Assembly: GCF_947507565.1 (NCBI RefSeq)
Contig: NC_089180.1
Location: 434,001 to 498,000, forward strand
From: Oscarella lobularis
Taxonomy: Eukaryota > Porifera > Homoscleromorpha > Homosclerophorida > Oscarellidae
Length of the DNA stretch: 64,000 nucleotides
Reading direction: 5' to 3'
This document shows positions 10,862 through 22,178 of this stretch, in pieces. Position 1 is the first letter of the stretch, and each line of letters starts with the position of its first letter. The translations under genes and the position numbers were made by a program. Under the pieces are notes generated by a model. It made no database searches and had not been told where the DNA came from. It worked only from the letters and a program-made list of their open reading frames with translations.

Positions 10862-12647
10862 CCACCGCAGGTCGCCCGTGGCGTTGAAGGAGAAAGTCTC
10901 TAGAAGTTTTTCGTCCAGAGTTTCGACCTAAAAGCATTGCCCTAGCAACCAAACGCGAAAATTGCGAAGTCATGCCTTTGCTTTCGAAGATGAATTGAAT
11001 TCCTTGACCGTGGCAAGAAAACTAGCATAGTCTTCCTAATAAAATTATCGATTTCAGTCAGGTTTTTAAAAACTTCAATTAGAAGGTGTACCTTGTTTCT
11101 TGGTTTCGGTAGAGCGCCAGATGTAGCTTGAAAATGATGCAAAGCCTTGGCAAGAAAAAACAGTCAAAGAAGAAGAATATTTCATCAATTAAAATACTAA
11201 CCTGGAATGCAACGTGAAGTTGAGACATTCGATCCATCTTAGCAAAATCCGATATCACGTACTCGGGCTCGTCAAGCGAATCCTTCAAAGATTTCTAAGA
11301 GGAGAGATAGAGATAGGGAAACATATATCTAAAATTCGTTCATTCATAATACGAAATTGACGGTGAGTGGCTGTTTGACTTGAACGGCGACGCCGCCCTT
11401 TTGGTAAGAAGAAAACGACGACGTGTCGCCAATGCTGAAACTGTACGGGCCAAGAGGCTTGACTTCCATAGGAGTACAGTCATTCAATTCCGTCATTCCC
11501 TAAAAAGAGATAAATAGGACATATACGTATTCTGTGTCTCTCTCTCTCCTTACTTGAACTTCTGAGAATGTGACGAAGTCTCCCGTCGAAAATCCATGCC
11601 GCGAATCGTCGGGACACGTCACTACGCCCACTTTATCCTGCGTCACGTGAGTCACAAGACTGACGATGGGCTGTTCGCCCGTCGGATCCGAAACGACAAA
11701 CTTCTCGCCAAAATCGCAGAATATGTGCCTAAAAATAAATACTCATATATCCAATAATAATATTATCAATTATTATCATTGAACCCGAATAGTCCAAAAC
11801 TTTCGGCGACGATCAAATGAATTCCATTTCGATGAGCGAAATCGCCGAGACGACACTGTTCCTCCAGCGACGACGTCGCCAAGACGACCACCTGAAACTT
11901 TGCAACAAAGTCTTCGGTGAGAGTTTCCGTGTGTGACGTCAGAGGAACGTAGGTGTTCAACTCGGCGAGACGCGGAAGAGAAACTGCGGCGCGATTCTTT
12001 CCAATGTCGTCTTTCTTCAGAAAAAACTATTGGGGGAGTATTAGTTTTTTATGTTGCCAAGGAAACGTGTGTGGAGGACCTGCGACGACAAATCCGCGAT
12101 GGCCACGTTTCCCGTATCGTGAATTGTCACCGATTTCACACCGGATAAGATGACGTTCTTGGCTAATTAATTAATTAATTAATTAATTAATTAATTAATT
12201 GGATTTTTTCGTTGGCCGTTTCTTTTACCTATTTCAACGCCCAGTCCGCGCATTCCCGATATGAGGACGTTCGACGCGCCCATTCGTCTCATCGCGTCGT
12301 GTCCCAATACGTACCTGCGTAGAATCCGTGCGCACAATTGCGCACGTTTTCTTTTCGAATCGAAAACGCGTCGTTTGGAGCCTTACAATTGACGCGAGTA
12401 GAGTCCCTCGTCTATTTCGCGTGCTTCTGTCATCTGTGCGAACTTGTCGTCACGTAACCAACGCGATATGACGCGACGTTCGTCTTACGTTCTCGTCTTC
12501 GTCGAATTCACTGATTTTTGATTTTTTCGCTGGTGGCTACGTGCAAAAATAGGCACATTAGGAATTATTCAGTGTCTATAGAAGCCGTCCGGCTTCGCTG
12601 AAGGACAAGAAAGGAAGAGAATTCACTTTACTTACGCTCAAGTTCAT
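10862..12647 (-). CDS. UBA1: Ubiquitin-activating enzyme E1 (UBA1), N-terminal part only
   Basis: UBA1 adenylates ubiquitin and charges E2 enzymes. Exons: 12636-12647 (MNLS), 12489-12536 ([13 protein letters not shown]), then 12387-12433 onward reading [29 protein letters not shown]. Further exons give [77 protein letters not shown] ... [34 protein letters not shown], and [17 protein letters not shown]. All match the inactive adenylation repeat and first catalytic half-domain in order. The catalytic-cysteine domain, second adenylation domain and ubiquitin-fold domain are missing. After GDLR the next acceptor opens a CFAP46 exon. The 5' half looks undamaged; the gene is 3'-truncated here or mis-joined. 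Confidence 0.85.
12167..12199. repeat. (AATT)n microsatellite
   Basis: About eight perfect AATT units inside a UBA1 intron. Short AATTAATT runs recur in other introns (for example 15653-15668, 17310-17325), a local compositional habit. Confidence 0.9.
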
Positions 12648-12792
12648 GACACGTGTGAACGTTGATATCGTGACATCATCATATTGAATTGACATCACGT
12701 GACAATGCTTCAGTCATTTTTATAAGATTTCCAATTTATGCCCCCCCCACTTTCTACAGTAGTAGTTTTAGTTAATTTGCTGTTTTTAAAGT

Positions 12793-13150
12793 ATGACGTC
12801 ACTCGCTCAGCACTTAGCGCACGTCCTGCTTTTCTTGCCACTGTTTGAGATGCTCCAGAAGAGTAAGAAGACTCTTGAAACTCAAGCCGAGGCACTGAAA
12901 CGTGGTGATTTATGCATGTCGTTTTTCTACGCCTCAACAGAATTTCTCGCACAGATGCGGGGGCCCCTTGAGCAAGGCGCGTCAAGTCAGCTGCATCCTC
13001 TCGCCACTAAGCGATCCCTCGCCGCACGCACCCGAGCTTCTCCTCATTCCTTTCACCTCCGCTTTTCCTCCAGGCCTCACGTATGCGACGGGAAGACCAA
13101 CCAAGGTTTGTGTGTCTCTGCACATGCATGACACTGCATTTTCATTTTAG
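12793..13150 (+). CDS. Unrecognised plus-strand exon pair
   Basis: An open stretch from ATG 12793 (AQHLAHVLLFLPLFEMLQK) may splice near 12862. An exon after the acceptor at about 12940 reads NFSHRCGGPLSKARQVSCIL ... LLLIPFTSAFPPGLTYATG and ends in GTTTGTG at about 13110. I do not recognise it; no domain, signal peptide or catalytic motif is evident. Both halves are open and flanked by plausible splice sites, which is the only support. Confidence 0.25.
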
Positions 13151-13414
13151 AAGTAGGTAGGACGGTTTAGAGGCTATATATAGTAGCACCCTTCCCTGCG
13201 GTTTAGACCTCATCGTCTCTTTCAGCGATGATAGCTCGCTAGGATTTCCATTGGCTTGTAGCTAAGTTAGAAGACACGACGCCGACTACTTCATTGACTA
13301 TTTCTTCTGACATCAAAACACATTGATACTATAACCATTACACCAAACGTCAAAAAACGAGACAATTCTTGAACTAGTCATACGCAGAAGTCCCAACTCG
13401 AGTCTACGCCTCTA

Positions 13415-13978
13415 CTAAGGCACGAAGAACTTCATGTATACGGGATAGTGATCCGACACACTATTCCACGCGGCAAACGCTTTCATTCGATACTTCTTCG
13501 TGACATGATCAGAACCGACTTTAATACGTTGACGAAGGTCAGGAAAGACAAACGGCGAAGTCGTTCTAAGGGGTTCTATGTGAAGAATTTCTGGATTGTA
13601 TACGTGGCAATTCTCAACCCCCGGCTTGTTCTTTTGGGTCACCGGCCACACGTAGTCCAGTCTCTTGAACTTATCGTATTTTGTAAAAGTCGCACCTGAC
13701 AGTCCAGCCATTTCACACCTTATAAGAAGAGTTGGAAAACAGTCGTCGCCGATTTCAAGTATATAATTAATTCTCTTACTTGTGCTTGGGATCAGTGAAG
13801 ACGCGGTTAAAGTCGCCGAGAAGAAAGGCATTCGTCCTCTTTTCTTGCGGGACTTTTTTCTCAGCTTCTGCGCGGTATTTCTCCCCTGTAGTAACGCTGG
13901 CGCCGCTGTCTTCGTTTCTTACGTGGACGTTTTTCCTTGTGCTGTTGCTGGAGTAATAGCCCTCACACTTTTATAACA
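13415..13978 (-). CDS. Endonuclease/exonuclease/phosphatase-superfamily C-terminal fragment
   Basis: The minus strand has two exons in phase around an intron at about 13718-13772. The upstream exon contains NVHVRNEDSG and NAFLLGDFNRVFTD; the downstream one contains GATFTKYDKFKRLDYVWP and ends AWNSVSDHYPVYMKFFVP then stop at 13415. GDFN (catalytic Asp/Asn) and SDHYP (catalytic Asp-His) are signatures of Mg-dependent EEP enzymes (nucleases, sphingomyelinases, inositol phosphatases). Which substrate class cannot be told. The N-terminal half is absent: upstream lies the RRM1 copy on the opposite strand. Probably a 5'-truncated gene. Confidence 0.6.
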
Positions 13979-14081
13979 CCCAAAAATGATGAAACGACTG
14001 TTTCACCCATTGCTACCTGTTATTTATTTATTTATAACCGCTTTGTGGTGCTAATGGTTTTGCGTGTTGTTACAATTTTAG

Positions 14082-16543
14082 ACATTGGAAAAATCCTATC
14101 TATTGAAAATCAACGGAAAAGGTGAGGAGACGAAAATACTATATATTTAATTTAAGTAAATTTCTCCAGTTGCCGAGCGTCCCCAGCACATGCTAATGCG
14201 CGTTTCCGTCGGCATCCACGGTGAAGACGTTGAAAGTGCAATTGAGGTAAAAATAGTGAGAACAAGAGAAAGGAAGCAACGGTCAATCTTCATCATAGAC
14301 GTACGATTTGATGTCAGAACGCTGGTTCACCCACGCATCGCCGACCCTTTTCAACGCGGGAACGTGCAGACCCCAACTGTCCAGCTGCTTCCTACTCTCA
14401 ATGGCAGACGATAGCATTGAGGTAAGCAAGCATAGAAACATAGACTAGACATAGGTAGACATATGTTTATATGTACTCTACGTACGTACGTGACTTAATT
14501 ATTCAATTAAAGATCTTTAGTTTTGCATTTACCACATAGGGTAATATTTATGACGTACTTGAAACACGTATAAGAACTTAAAATTAAATATTGAATTTTA
14601 TTGAGGTGTTACTTAATGAATAATTAAAATCTTTACGTATTTACCACATAGGATAATATTTATGACGTAAATATACATGTATGTACTTGAAATACGTATA
14701 AGGACTTAATTAAAAATTGAATTTTATTGAGGTGTTTCTTCTAGGGTATCTACGACACGTTGAAAATGTGCTTCAAGATCTCCAAATCGGCGGGCGGAAT
14801 CGGTCTCAACGTCCACTGCATTCGAGCGACGGGAAGTTTCATTGCCGGCACGAATGCCAATGGGGTGTCGAACGGTCTCGTTCCCATGCTTCGCGTCTAC
14901 AACGCGACGGCGCGCTACGTCGATCAGGGCGGCAACAAACGTCCCGGCGCATTTGCCATCTTCTTGGATTTGAAAAAGAACACGGGAAAGGAGGAGGATC
15001 GCGCGCGCGATTTCTTCTTCGCTCTCTGGATACCGGATCTCTTTATGAAACGCGTCGAAGCGAATGGGAAGTGGTCGCTCATGTGTCCGGACGAATGTCC
15101 GGGATTGGCCGACGTTTGGGGCGACGACTTTGAGGAATTATACACGAGGTAAGAATAGGTGTATCCTTATTTATTTACTTATTTATTTATTGTTTCTGTA
15201 GATATGAGGCGGAGGGGCGAAGCAGGAAAGTTGTCAGTGCTCAGAAGCTTTGGTTCGCTATATTGGAGGCTCAGACGGAAACGGGAACGCCTTATATTCT
15301 GTATAAGGATGCGTGCAATCGAAAGAGCAATCAGCAAGTGAGTGCAAATTGGATCCATCCGCCAATTCGACGCTTTGATTTTTTATATATAAGAATATTG
15401 GCACGATAAAGTGTAGCAATTTGTGCACGGAAGTCGTTCAATACAGCAGCCCTGATGAAGTAATCTCGCAAAAATAAATATGTGATTTATTTAATTTTTT
15501 TGCGCAGGTTGCCGTTTGCAACTTGGCTTCTCTTGCTTTGCCCAGATTCGTCACTGCAGATAGAGAGTTTGACTTTGAGAAATTGGCTGAAGTGACTAGG
15601 GTAAAAATAAAAACTTGGTTCAATTCGTTTCAGCAGAATGTACCCTCAATATTAATTAATTAATTAATCACTAGGTTGTCACGAGAAATTTGAACAAGAT
15701 TATTGAAATCAACTATTATCCTGTCTACGAAGTAAAACGGAAAAGATTCTATTATTGTTTGCTATTAGATTTTTTTCTTTGCAGGCGGAACGCTCCAATA
15801 AGAGACATCGTCCAATAGGAATTGGCGTTCAGGGATTAGCTGACGCCTTCATTTTGATGAGATATCCATTTGAAAGTGAAGCGGCGCAAAAACTCAACAA
15901 GCAAATCTTCGAGACAATCTACTTCGGAGCCTTGGATGTAACGATTATAATATGAATTGAAAAATCAAGATTATTAGATGGAATTGTTGCTTAGGCTTCC
16001 TGCCAATTGGCCAAAGAATTTGGCACCTACGAAACATATGAAGGATCACCAGCAAGCAAAGGGGTGAAGTAAAGAAAGAAACGTTTACATATAAAATATC
16101 ATATACTTTGGATATTAGATTCTTCAGCACAACATGTGGGGCGTTCCAGATCCAGAGGGTCTTCGCGATTGGAAGCGCTTGAGACGAGACATCGAAACGT
16201 AAAAAATATTATATCACATGATATATCGTATCCGATAGTTGATTTCTAGTTTTGGGCTTCGTAGCGGCGGCGTCGGCGATTCAATTCACCGTCGATCGGT
16301 CCGTTCAGAAGGCGGCGGCCAAAGCCGTTCGCAGTCAAAATGCGGCTCTCGTGATGAAAACGCCGACGCAGAGTCCCAAATTGGAATTCACGCTCAAAAC
16401 GCCGTCGCCCGTCATTCCCGGCTCGAAACCGCGGGTTCGCCTTCGCGAGGAAAACTCAGCAGGGGCAGATTGACGAGGAGGAGAAGGAGAACGACGCGTC
16501 GCAGTGCGCCGGTGAGGAGGGATGTCTCATGTGCAGCGCTTGA
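14082..16543 (+). pseudogene. RRM1: Ribonucleotide reductase large subunit (RRM1) copy, truncated and internally deleted
   Basis: Exons in phase read [124 protein letters not shown], and YEGSPASKGILQ, then the tail EEGCLMCSA with its redox CxxC-type ending. The allosteric ATP-cone N-terminus (roughly 190 residues) is missing. About 11 residues holding the conserved EPWH motif are missing between GAFAI and FLDLKKN (near 14955). Roughly 100 residues are missing at 16260, where GLR jumps out of frame to AASAIQFT. A one-base shift lies in an A run at about 16450. The catalytic N-x-C-x-E motif remains. These losses argue against function in ribonucleotide reduction. Confidence 0.85.
14494..14743 (+). 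repeat. Degenerate direct duplication (~120 bp) filling an RRM1 intron
   Basis: Two imperfect copies (about 14494-14612 and 14613-14743) share ACCACATAGG, AATATTTATGACGTA, ACGTATAAG and TTGAATTTTATTGAGGTGTT in the same order. The second copy ends at the splice acceptor. An old intronic duplication; no coding content. Confidence 0.7.
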
Positions 16544-16860
16544 AATTTGGGAGACAGAAAAAAAATGGGGGGGCAAATTTTTTTGTATGAGAACGAATAC
16601 ATGTACAGTCTGTTTCAGTGTCATGCAATTTGAGTATGTGTCTCGGATACTGCATATAGCTTTTTTGGGTTAGGCTTTTTTGAAATGTGCAGATAAAAAT
16701 AGCAGCAGAACGGTCTTTTATTTAACCTTGACATTTGCTGTCCCGGATATTAACAAGTTATCCGAGTGCGAACGAGATCGTTTCCTGCCTTATCCTGCGC
16801 TCATATGGTCGTTTTAAGTCATCTGGAAGCATTTGGGATGACTTTAATTCTATGTAGACC
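16544..16860. other. Spacer between the RRM1 copy and LIAS
   Basis: Contains a G-rich run after a poly-A stretch (16559-16575) and AT-rich sequence. No coding exon, RNA gene or repeat seen. Probably 3' UTR and intron of the neighbours. Confidence 0.4.
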
Positions 16861-17497
16861 GTTCTTCGTCGACAACTTGCTACATTGTCGCCGGAAAAAC
16901 GCGATCTCATTCGTTCGGGGCCAGGATTGGGCGACTTCGTTCGCGAGCGCACGACCTTGGACGCTCCACCGACCAACCCCGCTCACCTGAAGAGGAGAAA
17001 AGGCGAAAGGTAAACGAAAAAAAAGACTCGAACGTCGTTCGAATAATTATTTTTAGACTCGTTCTTCCGCCGTGGCTTCGAACGAAAATCCCCGTCGGCG
17101 AGAACTACGTTCGACTGAAGACGTCGTTGAGAAAATTGAAATTGAAATTGAATACCGTAAGGACTACGTACGTATTGATAAGCGTATAATCTAATAAAAA
17201 ATTCGCAGGTATGCGAAGAGGCTCGGTGTCCGAACGTGGACGAGTGTTGGGGCGGCGGCGAGACGCAAACAGCAACGGCAACCATTATGGTAAATGTAAA
17301 ATTCTATCTAATTAATTAATTAATTAATTTTTGTACAGTTGTTGGGCGATTTGTGCACTCGAGGATGTCGTTTTTGTTCGGTAAAGACGGCGAGACGTCC
17401 GCCGCCGCCGCCGCCTGATCCAAATGAGCCGAGAAATACGGCGGAAGCCATTTCCGAATGGGGAGGATTGGACTACATTGTATTGACTTCGGTCGGC
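16861..17497 (+). CDS. LIAS: Lipoyl synthase (LIAS), N-terminal half
   Basis: LIAS is the mitochondrial radical-SAM enzyme that inserts sulphur to make lipoyl groups. Four exons in phase give [54 protein letters not shown] (auxiliary Fe-S cluster cysteines), and [14 protein letters not shown] (radical-SAM CxxxCxxC), then [15 protein letters not shown]. After LTSV the expected DRDD continuation and the rest of the barrel (about half the protein) are missing, and unrelated sequence follows. A transit-peptide exon upstream is not identified. Both cluster motifs are intact. The 3' truncation fits the fragment pattern of the surrounding 20 kb. Confidence 0.8.
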
Positions 17498-17734
17498 AGA
17501 GAGCTTGACGAGCGAAGAAACTGGAGATGTGTCACTAAAAGCAGAACAGGAAGACCCAGGACAGGGAAGGACATTGAAACAAAAAAATTGCTGTGCTGTG
17601 TTGTCTACTTTGCATTGTCTGTTGTTTTTTTGTTTACTGCATATTGTCTGCTGCTTTTCGTTTTTTTTTTTCAATTATTTGTGTTTTCTTTTGTTGCAGA
17701 GGCCCACGTGACTGGCTTTTGCAAACGTTCCAGT

Positions 17735-18341
17735 ATGTCGATAGCTCAACGTCGTCTTCTTCTCGCTGCAATCGTTTCAGCCCTTCTAGCTTTTGCAGTA
17801 GCTCGTTCAGACGTCGTACGATTCGTCGTAGGCGTCGCATTGCGACTGGTCGTCGGTGCAACGAGCTTCGCCTTCGGAATTCTTCTCGTCGCAACGCGAA
17901 GCCCCTATCGAACGAAATTTCCTCGCCTTCCAGCAAATCCCCTGACAGCAATCATAGCAAAGGTAGCAGCAACAAAGAAAGAGCGCAGCAAGCGAATGAT
18001 TTCGTCACAGAGAGCGACGTCATTGTCGAACGCTTCCACGTCCGATCCAACGACGACTGGAAGACCGACGATCGTCTCACGAGCTCTCGATCGAGCGATT
18101 CAAGAAGGTTAGAAATCGACGAGAGCTCGACAGAACAAAAAACAAGCCATTTCCAAAAACAGTTCTCGAGAACACTGTCAGAGATTACGTCATGTCTTGG
18201 TATAAAAAAATCGGCGAAGACGAGCCAGGATTCAAAGCAGTCGTAATGTAAAATTTTATCGAGTGTAGTAGCAATTCGCTTTTTCATTCTCCTCTATAGG
18301 GACGAAGCGTGGATTGTTGTGCAAAAGGCGACGAAACGATT
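17735..18341 (+). CDS. Sorting nexin (SNX13/14/19/25 group) N-terminus, fused to IFT80
   Basis: ATG 17735 opens an exon to 18107 with two hydrophobic segments ([16 protein letters not shown] and [19 protein letters not shown]), matching the ER-anchored N-terminus of PXA-RGS-PX sorting nexins. An exon at 18163-18247 and one from 18300 follow in phase and give the start of a PXA domain ([38 protein letters not shown]). After RL, near 18341, the same open exon turns into IFT80 sequence. The remaining PXA, RGS, PX and C-terminal nexin domains are absent. Which paralogue it is cannot be told. Confidence 0.65.
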
Positions 18342-18951
18342 AATATCAAAAAGTGGACGAGTTGAAAAATCCGTGGAAGCGCATAGAGGAGCTGTTCTCA
18401 TGGGACGATGGAGTCACGATGGGACAGCATTAGTGACCGGTACAGTATATATATCCAATGTATTATTGATTTATTTGATTGTGTCTTAGTTGGGGAAGAC
18501 GGTCAGGTGAAAATCTGGTCTCGAAGTGGAATGTTAAGATCTACGTTGTCTCAACTGGAAACGCCCGTTTACGGAGTGGCATGGTCGCCCGATTCTGATC
18601 ACGTGCTCTATACGAATGACAAGCAAATGGTTATTAAACCATTGCAACCGTCAATGAAGCCAATCATTGTAATTAATCATAGAAATAATAAAGTAGGTCT
18701 TATGTAGTGTCCTAGTGGAAAGCTCACGAGAACTTGATCCTGAAAGTGGATTGGAGTCCCGTTAATAATCTCATCATATCAGGATCTGAAGATCGAAGAT
18801 ACAAAGTGAGTTTATTTGTCAGTCCTAGAGTCGGAGCTTAATCTTCTTCTTGTCATTGAGGTTTGGGACAGTTTTGGGCGTTTGATCTATTCTAGTCAAC
18901 CGCCAATCACCAGCGTTTCGTGGTCATTCGACAGCCAACTCTTTGCCATCG
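18342..18951 (+). CDS. IFT80: IFT80 WD-repeat fragment
   Basis: IFT80 is a WD40 subunit of intraflagellar transport complex B. From 18342 the reading matches its first propeller: [30 protein letters not shown], then [53 protein letters not shown], and [20 protein letters not shown] ending DSQLFAIA. Introns are 50-90 bp with GT-AG ends. The first WD blades and everything after the fourth or fifth are missing. It begins in frame inside a sorting-nexin exon and ends inside an exon that becomes MCCC1 with a frame change. Confidence 0.75.
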
Positions 18952-19364
18952 CCCTCCGGCGAGTGCAATTCAAAGCATGGGAGATAAAAAGTCCTAAAAA
19001 ATCAATAGCAATGATATGCTTAGTATTAATTAAACGTTTGATTAATTAAGGGAAGCTAAGATGTTGATGACTGCAGCTGGGAGTGCCACTTGTTTCTGGT
19101 TACCACGGCGACAACCAGAGCAATGCAAAACTGAGAGAGGAAGCGGAGAAAATCGGATTTCCTGTGATGTTAAAAGCGGTGTTGGGAGGAGGAGGAAAGG
19201 TAGAAAATTCAAATATTTATAAGCACGTGATTTATTATTATTAGGGTATGAGGATTGTTAGGAATCTGTCAGAATTCGATGATCAGTTGGAATCCGCGAG
19301 AAGAGAAGCCAAGCAATCGTTCGGCGACGATTGAATGCTGGTGGAGAAATACGTCGAGAAGCCG
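18952..19364 (+). pseudogene. MCCC1: Methylcrotonoyl-CoA carboxylase alpha (MCCC1) fragment with a stop codon
   Basis: The biotin-carboxylase domain of mitochondrial leucine catabolism. Reading [12 protein letters not shown], a short intron, [39 protein letters not shown] (ATP-grasp glycine loop), then ESARREAKQSFGDD followed by TGA at about 19332, and MLVEKYVEKP beyond it. Family members have an ordinary residue where the TGA stands. Only about 110 residues are present; both sides are cut. PCCA or PC are alternatives, but the wording favours MCCC1. Confidence 0.7.
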
Positions 19365-19389
19365 GTAACTTAAATACTAATTTCCTTGC

Positions 19390-20022
19390 AGACGTCTTAT
19401 TATATCTTTTGTACCAAAATTGGAGGACCCTATTAGAGTCATATTAGGCAGTGTAGAGCGTGGTAAATAGTACCAAAGGCCTAAAATCAATGAATCGCTT
19501 CCACTGTAACACCATAGTATGTCATATGTATAACCTTTACAGTGGAATGTCCACTTGTCACGACTAAACTCTTCCAAACTTATTCTGTCTAAACTTTCGC
19601 TACAACTAATCTGTTCATAAAACCACTTTGCAATATGTATATACGCATAAGGAACGTGCCCAGCTGCGCCACGAGCTCCAAGAAACCCATTAGCCTAAAA
19701 GGTCACTACTAAAAGAAAAATAATTGTATTTTTGATATACTTGTGGCGAAGCCGTGAGCACTCGATACGTTGCCTTTGATTTCATCAAAAGATCAACGTA
19801 TTCGTCGGTGAGGTTCAGATATCCCGTTGCAATCGACAACGACGAACCGGGATCCGTTCCCTCGAGGAGAGCGCGCGTCGCCATCTGATCGTGCCGCAGG
19901 TCGTAAAGTCTCATCTGCACGAGAGGACATATCCACGTGTCGGACGTCTTTGGCATGCCGCGCGTCGCTCCCACTTCCGATTCCAAAACGTCACATATGG
20001 AATCTTGTCTGTATGCATCCTT
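19390..20022 (-). CDS. PGS1: PGS1-like phosphatidyltransferase, C-terminal fragment
   Basis: PGS1 makes phosphatidylglycerophosphate, the cardiolipin precursor, in mitochondria. Minus-strand exons read DAYRQDSICDVLESE, SDTWICPLVQMRLYDLR, SIATGYLNLTDEYVDLLMKS, RVLTASPQ, ANGFLGARGAAGHVPYAYIH, DKWTFHCKG, and LPNMTLIGSSNFGTKDIIRR. This matches the second phospholipase-D-like half including the H-x-K motif region. It stops at about 19390 where an arginine/glutamate-rich ending would follow, against the end of the MCCC1 fragment. Upstream it abuts AMMECR1 sequence at about 20025-20060 without an intron. The N-terminal half is missing. Confidence 0.75.
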
Positions 20023-20049
20023 GGAAAGAAAAGCGAGCGGATAAGTAGA

Positions 20050-20785
<736 letters not shown>

Positions 20786-20797
20786 CCCGTCCTTTGT

Positions 20798-21259
20798 GGC
20801 CATTTATAGCGCGCTAGTCGTCGTATTTATATCCGTGATTCGACTTTTCTTATCGCTGTGTTGCACGGTTTCGCTTTCTTTTGGACTCTGCCCACTTCTG
20901 CCCGACGTCGTTTCGCTTGACGTCGACGCTTTCGCTGATCTAGCGAGCGATCTCGACGCAGAAGTCGAGAAAATCGTCGATCCGGCGAAGCCGAGCGTTT
21001 CCATTGGCCTCGTTTATAACCAGTCGCTAATCTTCTCAAAAGGATACGGAAAAATCAACGTCACAGGTAAAAAAGAAAACGAAACTACAAAAAAAAGAAA
21101 GAGGCGTGGCCTAATAAAAATTCCTCAGATCCAGGCCAACCGGTCAAACGGGCTTCCGCATCGGCAGTCTAACAAAAATCTTCGTAGTGATTTGGTTGCT
21201 ACAGCTACGCGACGCAAACAAACTCGATATCAACGACCCACCAGCGAGAGCAGCAAGAA
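20798..21259 (+). CDS. Serine beta-lactamase-like protein, N-terminal fragment
   Basis: A hydrophobic leader (VVVFISVIRLFLSLCC) precedes KPSVSIGLVYNQSLIFSKGYG, an intron at about 21067-21126, and then GFRIGSLTKIFVVIWLLQLR. The S-L-T-K tetrad is the active-site S-x-x-K of penicillin-binding-protein/beta-lactamase fold hydrolases; animal LACTB and LACTBL1 have similar contexts (FRIGSxSK). I see no ATG in frame near the leader (a GTG stands at 20796), so the first exon may lie elsewhere or be lost. The rest of the catalytic domain (YxN, HxG motifs) is missing; CFAP57 sequence follows after one short intron, out of phase. Confidence 0.6.
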
Positions 21260-21318
21260 TTAGGTACGTCAATCGCGCCACTCCTCTGCCTGTGAGATTA
21301 GGCACCTTTTTTCTATAG

Positions 21319-21897
21319 AGTCACTAAATAATCAGAAGTTGATAGCCGAATACGAAAAGTACCAGGAGCTTCAAGCCAAGGCTCAAAAGATGCAGGAAGA
21401 TTACGAGAGACAGTTGACTTTTTCTGAGGAAGCAAAGGAGCAGGCGGTTAGCGAGACAACCGAATACTACGAAGGTCAAAAGGCAGAACTGGAAGCCAGA
21501 CTGAAGCAGGTTAGCTTGCTCCAATTGAATTTTTTTCTGAGTTGGATATTGATATTTAGATTGAAGAGGAAAAGGAGTATTTGCAGCGGGAGCATAAGGA
21601 GACGCAGCGACAGATCGAAGAAGACGCCGATCAGGAAATACTCGACGTTAAGAACAAATACGAGCGACGACTTCGCGACGAGGTCGAAGCGAACATGAGA
21701 CTCAAAGGAGAGACAGGAATTATGAAGAAAAAGGTAAAGACGCTTTGAAAATGAGTCGTAGTGCTTTGACAGGGATGCGTTTTAGTTTGCCACGCTGGAG
21801 AGGGAGAGAAAGGAGCAGAAAGAGGAGATACAGCGTCTTCACGGGGAGGAGAACAAGCTGCGCTCTGTGATACGATCGCTGGAGAAAGACGCGGTCA
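21319..21897 (+). CDS. CFAP57: CFAP57 (WDR65) coiled-coil fragment
   Basis: Three exons encode a continuous coiled coil matching the C-terminal half of CFAP57, a cilia protein linked to inner dynein arms: [71 protein letters not shown], and IRSLEKDAV. [13 protein letters not shown] is a strongly conserved family segment. The N-terminal WD40 propeller and the last few hundred residues are absent. A short AT-rich stretch follows. Confidence 0.7.
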
Positions 21898-22178
21898 CGT
21901 ATTTAATTGTTTATAATAGCCGGTTTTCACAAGACATTGTCCAGTCGTGGGATTTCGGGGGCCTGCTGAGTGTCTGATTATAATACGGTAGTGCAGCTGA
22001 TGTGCTTGTATTTGTACCGGATTGAGAGAGTTCTGTGAATTCAGGAGACTGCTAAGGGATTTTTTTTAGTTATGATTTATCTTGTCACGTGAATACAGTC
22101 GCGTGACCATGGCATCAATACATAAATGGACCTATCCCCCCGGTTGATAATAACCGTGATATCATTTCTTGCGCAGTG
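21898..22178. other. Spacer upstream of the TAX1BP1-like gene
   Basis: No exon recognised. Contains AT-rich sequence, two CACGTGA-type E-box-like sites near 22085 and 22105, and presumably the promoter of the 22179 gene. Confidence 0.35.

Noticed and set aside
17505-17711. Hydrophobic open frame as a membrane protein
   Set aside because: The hydrophobic part is T-rich intron-like sequence (poly-T) between LIAS and the sorting nexin; no domain or conserved start.
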